Assembly: GCF_000590925.1 (NCBI RefSeq) | Contig: NZ_CP004372.1 | Location: forward strand, 1,283,001 to 1,347,000 | Length of the DNA stretch: 64,000 bases | Source of the DNA: Roseibacterium elongatum DSM 19469 | GTDB taxonomy: Bacteria > Pseudomonadota > Alphaproteobacteria > Rhodobacterales > Rhodobacteraceae | Direction: 5' to 3' | In this document: piece by piece, positions 55,611-64,000 of the stretch | How the letters are laid out: every line of letters starts with the position of its first letter | Position numbering within the stretch: the stretch's first letter is position 1 | The notes under the pieces: model-generated | What the model was told of the DNA's origin: nothing | The model's database searches: none | The model's input: the letters and a program-made list of their open reading frames with translations, nothing else | Made by a program: the position numbers and the translations under genes

Positions 55611-57074
55611 CCACGCTCAAGTCGCGCGCAGTGTCGGCAACGCTCTGGTCGGCGGTCGAGCAGATCGGGGCCAAGGGACTGGCGACGATCTTCATGATCG
55701 TGTTCGCGCGCTACCTGACGCCCGAGGATTTCGGGCTGTTCGCGGCGGCGACGCTGGCGACCGGGTTCGCCTCCAGGCTTGCCGTGTTCGGGCTGAACAC
55801 CGTGGTCGTGCAACGTCCCGATCTGGATCGCCCGCGCGCTCAGCACGGCGTTCTGGATTGCGCTGGGGGCCTCGGTGCTGCTGGCCGTCGGGGTGAGCGC
55901 CTTTGCCCCCGTGGTTGCGAGGGTGTTCGGCAACCCCGCGATCGCCGCTTTGATTCCCGTCCTCGGGGTCGGCATGGTCGCCGGTGCGGCGGCGGCGCTT
56001 GTGACGGCCTTGTTGCGGCGGGACCTGAACATGAAGGCCATCGCGCGGCGCACGCTTTTGGCCAACGCCGTCTCCGGTGCGATCGCAACGCCCTTTGTCC
56101 TGTCGGGATTTGGCGCCTGGGGCCTGGTGATCCAGTCGGTGGGCGGTGCCATCCTGACCCTTGTCCTGACCGTCCTGCTTGTGGGGTGGCCGGTCAAGTT
56201 CACCTTCGATATCCGCGTTGCGCGCGAGATGTTGCGGTTCGGAGCCCCGGTGACGGGGGCGGACCTGCTGACCTATTACAACCGCGAAAGCCCCAAACTG
56301 TTTGTCGGCCTGTTCCTCGGGGTCGAGGCGCTCGGCATTTTCGCCATGGCGATGCGGGTGATGAACCTGATGCTGGAAGTGGTGGGCGTCACGCTGACCA
56401 AGGTGACACTGCCCGTCATGTCGCAAGTCAACCGGACCTCGCCGGAGCGAACTAAGGAGATCTACCTTCGTCTAATAAGAATGGTCACCTCTCTAATTCT
56501 ACCTGCGTTTCTTCTCATGTTTCTGCTGCGAAATGAAATCGTTGATTTGATCCTTGGGCCAAATTGGGCGGAAGTCGCGGTTATTTTTTCATTCTTGTGC
56601 TGGGCGGGATTATTGACTGTATTTAATTTTGTCAACGGCGCTGCGCTCGTGTCAATTGGATATCCAGAATGGCGCTTTTGGTTCTCGCTTGTCCGGGCGC
56701 TGCTGGGAACAGCATTGCTCTCGATGGCGAGCGGCCAAAGTCTCATAGCTGTAGCAATTGCCCTTCTTGCTAGGAGTATTATTGTAGAACCACTATCTTT
56801 TCTGGTCCTTGGGCGAAAGTTGAATTTTAATACTATCAATACCCTTCTCTCGTTAAGATATATAATGTTCGCGGCAATTGCGTTCGCGATATTTTCTATT
56901 TTCACAAGCCAGCTATTCCGTCAATATGGTGTTTCTTTTGGCGCCGTCGCTCCGGCAGGTATCGGCTTGATGGTATACATTGTCATGGCGTGGGTAGGCG
57001 ACCATCTACTAAGGCTTGAATTATCCAGCATCATCTCTGCCAAATTAAGGCGCAATGGATTGGAAAAACTTTAG
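55607..57074 (+). pseudogene. wzx: Wzx-type polysaccharide flippase, frameshifted
   Basis: The gene encodes an oligosaccharide-lipid flippase of the MATE/Wzx (RfbX) superfamily, about 488 codons with many membrane helices. It starts ATLWSAVEQIGAKGLATIFMIV with the FARYLTPEDFGLFAAA signature. After VVQRPDLDRPR one extra base near 55835 shifts the frame. The protein resumes in the next frame with LSTAFWIALGASVLLAVGVSAF and runs to 57074. Base composition changes sharply near 56450: upstream is GC-rich like the rest of the window, downstream is AT-rich. If the shift is a sequencing error, the flippase is intact but chimeric in origin. Confidence 0.85.
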
Positions 57075-57204
57075 GTGAAAGTGAGTTTATGGCTATTGTT
57101 TAGCGGGCTTCCAGAGCGGCTATAGGGATTTAACAATTGTCAAAGTAGCTATCTAGGTAAAGGCTTATGCTGACCGCATCCATAAAAACCGAAGGAGTGC
57201 CTCA

Positions 57205-57978
57205 ATGAGGTGTCAAGTTGAAAAAGCGACGCCAACGAAGTCTTCTCAATCCATAGTTGATGAATCAATTGAGGAGATTTTGAGCTATGGGATAGAAAAT
57301 GAGAGAATTAAAAAGTATGGAGACAACCATAGGGTAAGGTTTGCGTACGATCTAGATTACTCCAAGAATTATCTGGATAGCGGCGCCAAGGTTCTGGATT
57401 GTGGAGCCTGGCCCTTTTTCTCTACACTCGCTCACGCCAAGCTGGGCTACCAAATGTTTGCCTTAGATGCAGATGCGTCGCGATTGGGCGATATCATTTC
57501 CCAAATCGATATCGCCCCCACCACATGCAACATCGAAACCGACAGTATTCCATTCGAAGATTTTTACTTCGATGCGATACTCTTTAATGAGGTATTTGAA
57601 CACATGAGGATCAATCTAATCTTTACGATGTCGGAGTTGTTTCGCGTCCTCAAGCCCGGTGGCGTTCTGTTCCTTTCAACGCCCAACATTCGTTCAGTGG
57701 GTGGAATTTACAATTTGCTTGTGCGCGACCTTTGCTATTCAAGCACCCCGTCGGTATACGATCAATTTGAGAAACTTAATTCTCTTGGACACATGGGGCA
57801 CATGCGTGAATACACCGCAACTGAGACAATCGATTTCTTGGCTCGAATTGGCTTCCAAACTGAGGGGATCATTTGGCGTGGCGAGTACTCTGGTAAAAAA
57901 GGCATAATTGCAAAATTATTCCCACATCTACGCAAGAGATTTACTGTAGTTGCTCGCAAACCTCCATCACTTAAATAG
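57205..57978 (+). CDS. Class I SAM-dependent methyltransferase
   Basis: The 257-residue protein has SAM motif I AKVLDCGAWPFFSTLAH, an acidic end of strand 2 FALDADAS, motif with DAILFNEVFEH, and the post-motif region LFRVLKPGGVLFLSTPN, which together define a Methyltransf_11-like fold. A good AAGGAG precedes the ATG. The gene is strikingly AT-rich, with codon use unlike the GC-rich genes on both sides, so it was probably acquired horizontally with the 3' half of wzx. The acceptor may be a sugar or its lipid carrier. A 130-bp AT-rich gap precedes it. Confidence 0.85.
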   Translation: MRCQVEKATPTKSSQSIVDESIEEILSYGIENERIKKYGDNHRVRFAYDLDYSKNYLDSGAKVLDCGAWPFFSTLAHAKLGYQMFALDADASRLGDIISQIDIAPTTCNIETDSIPFEDFYFDAILFNEVFEHMRINLIFTMSELFRVLKPGGVLFLSTPNIRSVGGIYNLLVRDLCYSSTPSVYDQFEKLNSLGHMGHMREYTATETIDFLARIGFQTEGIIWRGEYSGKKGIIAKLFPHLRKRFTVVARKPPSLK

Positions 57979-57988
57979 GGTGTATGGC

Positions 57989-59455
57989 ATGAAACTGCTT
58001 GTAGTCGGGATTGATGGCGGCACGGCGGACGTATTCGACGCGTTCGACATGCCGTTCTGGGCGTCGCTCAGAAAGTCGGATGTCACCTTCGATGTGACCG
58101 AGGACCTGAACCAGCGCGGGTGGGCGCGGATGTTGTCGGGCAAGGGCGCCGAGGAAACCGGCGGGCTGTATATGCGGCCTGCAATGGATGCGTCTCGCAA
58201 GTTCTCCATTTCCTATGGCTACAAGGATCTGGCCAAGACACCCGGATTCACGCCGATCTGGAAGCTGGCCGAAGCAGCCGGTGCCAGAGTTGGCATGATG
58301 AATGTCCCCACCACTTCGCCCGCGCAGCCCGTGAACGGGTTCTATATCAGCGGCGGCGGGGGCGGCATCATGCAGGGCGGTCTGCCCGAAAACGCCGCCT
58401 ATCCGCCAGAGCTGGCACAGCAGTTGAATGACTTGGGCTACGTGTTCGACACGCGCCTTGGCGCGCAGAGCTTTAAGACCCATCAGCAGCTTTTCGAACG
58501 GCTGGATAGCATGCTCGACGCGCGCGCCCGCTGTTTCAGCGAGATTGCGCTGCAACAACAGATCGATTTCGGGTTCCTTACGTTTCGAGCGCCAACCGTA
58601 CTCATGTATCTGGCGATGTCGGAGATCGCCCATATCATGCGGCTGCCGTTGGATCATCCTGACCGAAGGGCCTGGTCGTCGCCTTGGTTGGCCCTGGTCA
58701 ACAGACATATGAAGGCGATGGACGACGCACTCGCACGACTTTTTGATCGTCTGCAGCCCGAGCATCACATCGTCGCCTCGGATCATTCCATGGTGCCCTG
58801 GACCCATAACGTGGATTTCAACGGGTTCCTGACGCAATCCGGCTTTGCCCGCGCAGCCGGCTCGGCCAAAACCTTGCTGCGCAATGGGGCGCGGGCCGCG
58901 CTGCGGCCGAAATTCCGCAAGCAACTGGGCCAGGTGCCTGTGTCGCGGCTGGCGCAAACGATGAGAACGGCCAATGCGGGCCTTGCCGGCGCGCCGCGAG
59001 CGTTCTCGGGAACCTATGTCTACGGGATCTACGTTAACGATGGCGACCGCTTTGGCGGGCCTGTGCCCGGCGCTGATGTCACCGGTGAAACCGACGCCAT
59101 CATCGACGCCTTCAATTGGGAAGCGATGCGCAATGGCATCGACATGCGCGCGGCCCCCTATCGCAGAACCTTCGGCGACGCCCCGCAAGAGGCGATCTTG
59201 CCCGACATCACCATCCTGCAATCCGGCCACGCCTTCCCTTCGGCCACGGTGGGGGGCTGGTACGCCCGCAACCCCAATTTCGGGCCCGTGCGCAGCGTGC
59301 AGGGGGTCGGCGGCATGCATTCCGGCCAAAAGGGTCGCCACCCGATGTTGATGGCCGATCCCGCCCTTGCGGCGCTGCATGACGGGGCCGAGGCACCGGA
59401 TCTGCGGCTGGTGCATCGCCTGACCAAGCGGCTTTTCGCTGGGGACGACGGATGA
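57989..59455 (+). CDS. Alkaline-phosphatase-superfamily phosphodiesterase-like protein
   Basis: The 488-residue protein opens with KLLVVGIDGGTADVFDAFDMP, where the Asp and following Thr match metal-binding and nucleophile positions of the type I phosphodiesterase/nucleotide pyrophosphatase family. It has MNVPTTSPAQPVNGFYISG, the metal-site motif VASDHSMVPW, and a C-terminal GMHSGQKGRHPML region with a likely metal-ligand His. No signal peptide is seen, so it is probably cytoplasmic. In a polysaccharide locus it might cleave an activated or lipid-linked phosphodiester. Composition returns to GC-rich here. Confidence 0.72.
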   Translation: MKLLVVGIDGGTADVFDAFDMPFWASLRKSDVTFDVTEDLNQRGWARMLSGKGAEETGGLYMRPAMDASRKFSISYGYKDLAKTPGFTPIWKLAEAAGARVGMMNVPTTSPAQPVNGFYISGGGGGIMQGGLPENAAYPPELAQQLNDLGYVFDTRLGAQSFKTHQQLFERLDSMLDARARCFSEIALQQQIDFGFLTFRAPTVLMYLAMSEIAHIMRLPLDHPDRRAWSSPWLALVNRHMKAMDDALARLFDRLQPEHHIVASDHSMVPWTHNVDFNGFLTQSGFARAAGSAKTLLRNGARAALRPKFRKQLGQVPVSRLAQTMRTANAGLAGAPRAFSGTYVYGIYVNDGDRFGGPVPGADVTGETDAIIDAFNWEAMRNGIDMRAAPYRRTFGDAPQEAILPDITILQSGHAFPSATVGGWYARNPNFGPVRSVQGVGGMHSGQKGRHPMLMADPALAALHDGAEAPDLRLVHRLTKRLFAGDDG

Positions 59456-60606
59456 CCTCGGCCTACGTCCTGACGCACCATTCCGTGCCGAATTTCGGTG
59501 CGAACCTGCAGGCCTATGCCACTTCGCGCGCGCTGGCGGCCCGGGGGATCGACGCGCGATACGTCGATTTCCGCCCGCCCGAGCTGGACGCGAAATACCG
59601 GGCCGGCGTGTCCCAGGCACAGCGGGCCGCCCATGCCGCGTTCTGTTCGCAGCATCTGCGTCTGACATCGCCGGTGGAAACGCTGGCCGATTTCGAAGCG
59701 CTGTGTCGGGCCGAGCCGGCCGACCTCTACGTGAGCGGCTCGGATGCGGTGTTCCGCTTGCAGCCGGATAGCGGCCGGGCGGACCTGTGCTTTCCCAACC
59801 CTTATTGGCTGGTGGGTGCAACCGGACCGAACGGGGCGCCGCCGCGGCGCGTTTCGGTGGCGCCCAGTGCCATGGGCTGTGATCTGTCGGCACTGCCAGC
59901 CGAAACGCGGGCGGGCCTTGCCGCAGCGCTGGCGCAGTTCGACGCGCTTTCGGTCCGGGACCCGTGGACCGCCGAACAGATCAAGGGCCTTGGCGGCGAT
60001 CCGACCCTGGTGCCCGACCCGGTCTTTTCGCTCTTGCCTCAGATCCGCGAGATGCGGGCGACACGCCCCGAGGGCCGGCCCTATATCGTCATCTGCTCCC
60101 AAGGGCGGCGCGATGCCGCCTGGGTCAAGGCGCTGACGGCGCGGGCCGAGGGCAGAGGCGTCGAGACTGTCGCGGTGCCAAACCCCGAGGGCATCTGCGA
60201 CGACGGCACCACCCGGCGCATCGATCTGCCGCTTGACCCGTTGGACTGGGCCGCGCTGATCGCCCGCTCCGAGGGGTATGTCGGCGGCCGCTTTCACCCG
60301 GTGGTCGTGGCCCTCACCGCCGGTGTGCCCGCGGTGGCCATCGACATCTATCACCGCACACCGCTCGAGCGTAAGCGCAGCAAGACATGGCTGATCATGC
60401 GCGAGTTCGGCTGCGCCTCGGCCTGCCACTCGCGGGCGATGCACCGGGTCCTGACGCCCGGCCTCGTCTGGGCGCAACTCGGCCTGCAACGGCGCGCGAC
60501 GCAAAAGCGTCTGTGTATGGGCGACGCGCTTGCCGCCCGCGTCGCGCATTGGTTCGATCACGCCTTCGGCCCCGTCAGCCAGCCGCAACAGGATGCCGCC
60601 GAATGA
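59452..60606 (+). CDS. Polysaccharide pyruvyl transferase family protein
   Basis: The 384-residue protein begins with the family motif HHSVPNFGANLQAYATSRAL. It has YVSGSDAVFRL, a region with VSVAPSAMGCDLSALP, and the C-terminal GGRFHPVVVALTAGVPAVAID pattern of CsaB/WcaK-type enzymes, which transfer pyruvate from phosphoenolpyruvate as a ketal onto a sugar. The ATG overlaps the upstream stop by four bases. It predicts pyruvylation of the polymer. Confidence 0.85.
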   Translation: MTSAYVLTHHSVPNFGANLQAYATSRALAARGIDARYVDFRPPELDAKYRAGVSQAQRAAHAAFCSQHLRLTSPVETLADFEALCRAEPADLYVSGSDAVFRLQPDSGRADLCFPNPYWLVGATGPNGAPPRRVSVAPSAMGCDLSALPAETRAGLAAALAQFDALSVRDPWTAEQIKGLGGDPTLVPDPVFSLLPQIREMRATRPEGRPYIVICSQGRRDAAWVKALTARAEGRGVETVAVPNPEGICDDGTTRRIDLPLDPLDWAALIARSEGYVGGRFHPVVVALTAGVPAVAIDIYHRTPLERKRSKTWLIMREFGCASACHSRAMHRVLTPGLVWAQLGLQRRATQKRLCMGDALAARVAHWFDHAFGPVSQPQQDAAE

Positions 60607-61418
60607 GCGCGCCCGTCACCTGCGTCATCACCTGTTACAATGACGCCGAGACGCTCGAGGCGACCGTCGGATCGGTGCTGCGCCAGTCTCTGCCGGTATC
60701 CGAGATCATTCTCGCCGATGACGGGTCGACCGATGGCACCCGTGACCTGATCGCCGCCTTGGCGCGGGACTCCGACACAATCACGCCCGTTCTGCGCGAC
60801 CGCAACCTCGGCGTCGCGGCGAACCGCGATCTGGCCATCCGCGCCGCGGCCCAGCCCTTTGTGACGCATCTCGACGGCGACGACCTGTTTGCCCGCGACA
60901 AGATCGCCACGGAATGGCGCGCCTTGAACGGACGCCACGACGCGGTCGCCTATTCCCTGGTGGCGCGCGTCTGGCCTGGAAAATTCTGGCGCACCCGCGT
61001 GCTGGACCCCGCCGAAACCGTCGGCGACGCAACGACGGCCTTTGACCGCCTCGTGGCGCGGGCGGGCGCGATCCCGCGTGACATGCTGCTGTCGAAGGCG
61101 CTGTTCGAAGAGGCGGGCGGGTTCACCCACGGTATGCCGCTTTACGAGGATTGGGAGTTCAAGATGCGCCTTGCGCAAACCGGCGCCGATTGGGTGCATA
61201 GCGGCGGCCTCGGCACGATCTACATGCAGCATGACAAGGGCTTGTCCTCGGCCGACCGCGCGCGGCACGCGGAGTGGAAGGAAAAGGCCCGCCGCACAGT
61301 GGGCTGCCATGATACGGTGCCGCACCGCGTGGCGTCGCGAGCAGGGCGGGCTCGTCGGTCGGTCATGGGCTTGGTCCGGCTCTTGCGTCATCATCAAGGC
61401 ATCAGGGTCGCCCTATGA
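60603..61418 (+). CDS. Family 2 glycosyltransferase
   Basis: The 271-residue protein has a GT-A fold start (VTCVITCYNDAETLEATVGSVLRQ), the nucleotide-sugar motif ILADDGSTDGT and the metal-binding D-x-D region HLDGDDLFARD, then an LYEDWEFKMRLA helix with the likely catalytic acidic pair (ED). No membrane segment is evident, so it probably acts at the cytoplasmic face on lipid-linked intermediates. It overlaps both neighbours by four bases. Confidence 0.9.
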   Translation: MSAPVTCVITCYNDAETLEATVGSVLRQSLPVSEIILADDGSTDGTRDLIAALARDSDTITPVLRDRNLGVAANRDLAIRAAAQPFVTHLDGDDLFARDKIATEWRALNGRHDAVAYSLVARVWPGKFWRTRVLDPAETVGDATTAFDRLVARAGAIPRDMLLSKALFEEAGGFTHGMPLYEDWEFKMRLAQTGADWVHSGGLGTIYMQHDKGLSSADRARHAEWKEKARRTVGCHDTVPHRVASRAGRARRSVMGLVRLLRHHQGIRVAL

Positions 61419-62425
61419 CCAAACGCGATGAAAGCGCTCCAACCGATCTTGTCCATGTCCGGAGTCATTCCGGACACCGGCGGTCGTATCAGGACCTGTT
61501 TTGCCAGCTCCTCGGCCTCGCCCCCAGCACGGGATCGGCATGGCGTGCCTTCCCGGCATTGGTGCGCAGCCGAAAGCTCTTGTTTGCGACGATAGATGGT
61601 GAAGATCTTGCCTTCGCCGCGATCAGTCTTGTGCGGAGCCTCTTGGGTCGAAAAACGACCGGAATTTTCCTCCGACCCCAATCCTGCTTTGGCAGCGGAT
61701 GGAAAAGCCGGGTGAAACACGCCCTCTACGCCGCATTGCGCCGCCTGCCGAGGACGTCCGTCCTGACCATCGTGCCGTTCGAGATCGCCCCCGAGTACGA
61801 AAAGGTTGCCACGGGGTGGATCTATGACCCCCAATTGTGGGACCTGCATGCGACGGGGCGCCTTGGCCGGATCGAGCAGACGCCACTGTCCAAGCATCTG
61901 ATTCAAAGAGCCAATGGGCGAAGGATCATTGCATTTCTGGGCCTCGTCCGGAATAGCAAAGGGTTCGGAATTCTGGCCGATATGCTGGCCAGTAGCCCGA
62001 ATTGGTCCGAAGAGATCCTGTTGATCGTCGCCGGACGCGTCACAGAAGAATGCGATGAGGATGCCAAGCGCTTGGAAGCGGATGGAGCGCAGATCGTCAA
62101 TCGATTCATCTCCGATGAGGAGTTGGAAAGCCTCTATCTCATTTCGGATTTCATATGGTGCTGCTATCATCCTGACTATGATCAGGCGTCCGGCATTTTC
62201 GGACGCGCTGTGCAGTTGGAGCGGACATCCTTGGTGCGAGGTGGCTCATACCTCGCCCGCATGACTCAAGCCCCGTTCAGGCTTGGCCCTGCATTAACGA
62301 TCGACCCCGATAACGCGTTGCTGCGCGAGCTCTGTACACCGTGCGATCCAGCAGGCGAGAACGCCGGCGCACATCAATTCCGGCTATCTTCGGAGACCCT
62401 TTTGAGTTGTGTCGAGGCCGCATGA
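61415..62425 (+). CDS. Family 4-like glycosyltransferase
   Basis: The 336-residue protein has an N-terminal VHVRSHSGHRRSYQDLF segment and a middle with IAFLGLVRNSKGFGILADMLA followed by LLIVAGRVTEECDEDA. A C-terminal FISDEELESLYLISDFIWCCYHPDYDQASGIFGRA stretch contains the E/G-rich donor-binding region of GT-B (GT4-like) enzymes. The donor sugar is unknown. It overlaps neighbours by four bases on both sides. Confidence 0.78.
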   Translation: MTKRDESAPTDLVHVRSHSGHRRSYQDLFCQLLGLAPSTGSAWRAFPALVRSRKLLFATIDGEDLAFAAISLVRSLLGRKTTGIFLRPQSCFGSGWKSRVKHALYAALRRLPRTSVLTIVPFEIAPEYEKVATGWIYDPQLWDLHATGRLGRIEQTPLSKHLIQRANGRRIIAFLGLVRNSKGFGILADMLASSPNWSEEILLIVAGRVTEECDEDAKRLEADGAQIVNRFISDEELESLYLISDFIWCCYHPDYDQASGIFGRAVQLERTSLVRGGSYLARMTQAPFRLGPALTIDPDNALLRELCTPCDPAGENAGAHQFRLSSETLLSCVEAA

Positions 62426-63807
62426 CGACGGCTTCTCAAAAAAATCTTCATGATATCGGGCCGGTTCGAAAGGCGCGATATTCTACGAATTTTCTCCTTT
62501 TTGTTCTATCCTGCGCAGCTTACCTGATTTTCGCTTCTAGCTTCGAAGTGCCGTTTCTCTTTTCAGTCCTGAATGCTCTAATTGCGTTGACGGCACTCTC
62601 GTGGCTCTTCTTGTTCGATCGTGCGCCCACCTCTTTGCGGCATGTGTTTGCGATAAGCAGTCTGATTTTCTATGCGATCTCGCCAAGGATAGAGTTCAGC
62701 GAGCGTATCCCGTATTACTTGGGGAGCTCATCTGTTTTCTCCTATTATGAAATCGCTGCGCTATATGCATTGATTGGAATGTGGGTCTATATGGCTGGCT
62801 TCTCGCTAGGCATGCGAAGTCGCCTAAGCTTCGGTCTAAGGAAAAGCGCCCAATTGCACGAAGTAGCTCTATCTGGGCATCGACTGATTTTCATGAGTCT
62901 ATTAGTGGTTTTATTGATATACTTTCTAAATGGCTTTTCTGTAGTCAATATACTTTTTCGTGACACCTCGGATGCGAATAATATTTTTCGTTTGCCGCAA
63001 CACTTTCATCTGATCTACAGTACCGCCATCCGTTCCATGCCGTCCATTATATTTGTTGTCTATATGCTATTTGGCGCGCGACGCCCTCAGGTAGCCATTA
63101 TCCTGTTTATACTCATGCTCGTTGGTAATCCGATCACTGGATTTGCTCGTTGGCAAGGCGCGATGTTGTACCTTGCTGCGATTCTAGCGACCTTTCGCCC
63201 ACTTCTGAAAACACCTCATTTCGTAGCTGGATCTCTGTTTTTCGGGCTATTCTTCATTTTTCCGCTTCTCAATGTGTTTCGTCGTTTCACCGAAGATGTA
63301 AGCCTACGTTGGTCATTGGCCTGGATGGAGCATGGCCACCTCGATTCCTTCCAGAATTTCGCGCGGGCGTTGGAATACGAATATATCTCATACGGCCAGC
63401 AAATTTTGGGCGTGCTATTCTTTTTCGTCCCAAGGCGCTTTTGGCCAGATAAACCAATTGGCTCGGGGGCGCAGATTGCAATAGAGTCTAATCTCGTGCA
63501 TGAAAATATTGGAATGAATATTCTTGGCGAAGGCTACATGAATTTCGGGGTGCTAGGCGTCATCTTGTTTGCTCTGGCCTTCGGGTTCTTCTGTGGCCAG
63601 TTGGACCGGGCGTTTTGGCGTGACCGTCGCTTCTCCTACACGTTTCAAGCTTATTACCTGTTTTTTCTTGGAGGGGCGGTGTTTGTGTTCCGCGGCGCCT
63701 TGATCAGTGCGTTTTCCTACATGGTGGGCACCCTGGTGGCGATCTGGCTTGTCCTCTTGTTGAGCGACGGGTCGCGGATGCGCTTTCGCATAAGTCGGGT
63801 AAGATGA
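62422..63807 (+). CDS. Wzy-like polysaccharide polymerase (membrane protein)
   Basis: The 461-residue protein has about ten to twelve hydrophobic helices and a large soluble loop (about 290-360, with FARALEYEYISYGQQILG and FVPRRFWPDKPIGSG). The loop resembles the O-antigen-polymerase family, in which it faces the periplasm and joins repeat units. Most of the gene is visibly less GC-rich than its neighbours, with composition rising again near the end. Polymerases are the most variable gene of such loci, so the name rests on topology and context. Confidence 0.75.
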   Translation: MTTASQKNLHDIGPVRKARYSTNFLLFVLSCAAYLIFASSFEVPFLFSVLNALIALTALSWLFLFDRAPTSLRHVFAISSLIFYAISPRIEFSERIPYYLGSSSVFSYYEIAALYALIGMWVYMAGFSLGMRSRLSFGLRKSAQLHEVALSGHRLIFMSLLVVLLIYFLNGFSVVNILFRDTSDANNIFRLPQHFHLIYSTAIRSMPSIIFVVYMLFGARRPQVAIILFILMLVGNPITGFARWQGAMLYLAAILATFRPLLKTPHFVAGSLFFGLFFIFPLLNVFRRFTEDVSLRWSLAWMEHGHLDSFQNFARALEYEYISYGQQILGVLFFFVPRRFWPDKPIGSGAQIAIESNLVHENIGMNILGEGYMNFGVLGVILFALAFGFFCGQLDRAFWRDRRFSYTFQAYYLFFLGGAVFVFRGALISAFSYMVGTLVAIWLVLLLSDGSRMRFRISRVR

Positions 63808-64000
63808 AGGTCGCCGTGTTCCAGCCCGCTCTGCCGGCCTATCGGGTGGATTTCTTTCGGAGGCTCGCGCAGGCCTACGGATCTTGCTTTGCTCTATACT
63901 ATTCGCCTGTGGATATGGGTGCCCTTACCTCGGCACATGACGTTCAGCCGTGGGAGCGCCCCATAGGTGTCATGCGGCATCCCGTGCGCGGTGTGGAATG
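63804..64000 (+). CDS. Glycosyltransferase, N-terminal fragment (runs off the right edge)
   Basis: The ATG at 63804 overlaps the polymerase stop. The 65 visible residues (MKVAVFQPALPAYRVDFFRRLAQAYG, then LYYSPVDMGALTSAHD) match the start of GT-B glycosyltransferases of family 4, where the first strand leads into a P-x-Y-R-x-x-F-F motif. The rest lies beyond the window, so the locus continues to the right. Confidence 0.7.
   Translation, partial: MKVAVFQPALPAYRVDFFRRLAQAYGSCFALYYSPVDMGALTSAHDVQPWERPIGVMRHPVRGVE

Overview
The window is GC-rich, gene-dense DNA from an alphaproteobacterium, most likely a Rhodobacteraceae (Roseobacter/Rhodobacter group). The evidence is the dnaA-dnaN-recF-gyrB replication block next to rpsT and mutM/ubiE/ubiB, a CtrA-type flagellar locus with flaF/flbT, FlgJ without a muramidase domain plus a separate SltF-type transglycosylase, a monomeric isocitrate dehydrogenase, and a MarR-like EPS-associated regulator. 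Taxonomy is inferred from gene content and order; no 16S rRNA or tRNA gene was seen.

Layout. (1) 1-1515: a hipB-hipA toxin-antitoxin pair cut by the left edge, with an IS5-family element inserted just upstream of hipB; its transposase carries an in-frame TAG. (2) 1730-14357: housekeeping block. On the minus strand are gyrB, a LysE-type exporter, a VOC protein, recF, dnaN, dnaA, rpsT, an enoyl-CoA hydratase and mutM (TTG start). ubiE-ubiB lie on the plus strand. (3) 14365-47364: about 33 kb of flagellar genes in several transcription units: fliK-flgD; flgJ-flgN-like; fliC-flaF-flbT-DUF1217; fliI; flgBC-fliEQ-flgFGAH-fliL2; a ten-gene minus-strand unit fliL-DUF6468-motE-motA-hyp-sltF-flhA-fliR-flhB-hyp; fliF-fliH-fliN-fliP-hyp; motB; flgE-flgK-flgL-flgI. 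CtrA-like TTAA-N7-TTAA boxes lie in the fliL/fliF and motB/flgE gaps, with a weaker one between fliK and flgJ. fliG and fliM are not in the window. (4) 47521-49725: icd. (5) 49948-64000 (runs off the right edge): an extracellular polysaccharide locus with rmlA, a NusG/RfaH-like antiterminator, a MarR-like regulator, ugd, cysH, a sulfotransferase, a Wzx flippase, a methyltransferase, an alkaline-phosphatase-superfamily enzyme, a polysaccharide pyruvyltransferase, glycosyltransferases and a Wzy-like polymerase.

How the genes fit together. The flagellar units encode the export gate (FlhA, FlhB, FliP, FliQ, FliR), ATPase complex (FliH, FliI), MS ring, rod, hook, junction, filament, P and L rings and stator (MotA, MotB, MotE). 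The polysaccharide genes are mostly joined by 4-base ATGA overlaps. They predict a Wzx/Wzy polymer with uronic acid and decoration by sulfate, pyruvate ketal and methyl groups; the chemistry is inferred.

Two themes stand out. First, four otherwise well-conserved genes (fliK, flhB, rmlA, wzx) carry single-base frameshifts, five in total, several near G/C runs. They are either unpolished assembly errors or real gene decay or switching, and raw reads would decide. Second, base composition changes sharply inside wzx near 56450, and the following 1.5 kb is visibly AT-rich, as is most of the polymerase gene, which points to recombination-driven replacement of the polymer-specific genes.
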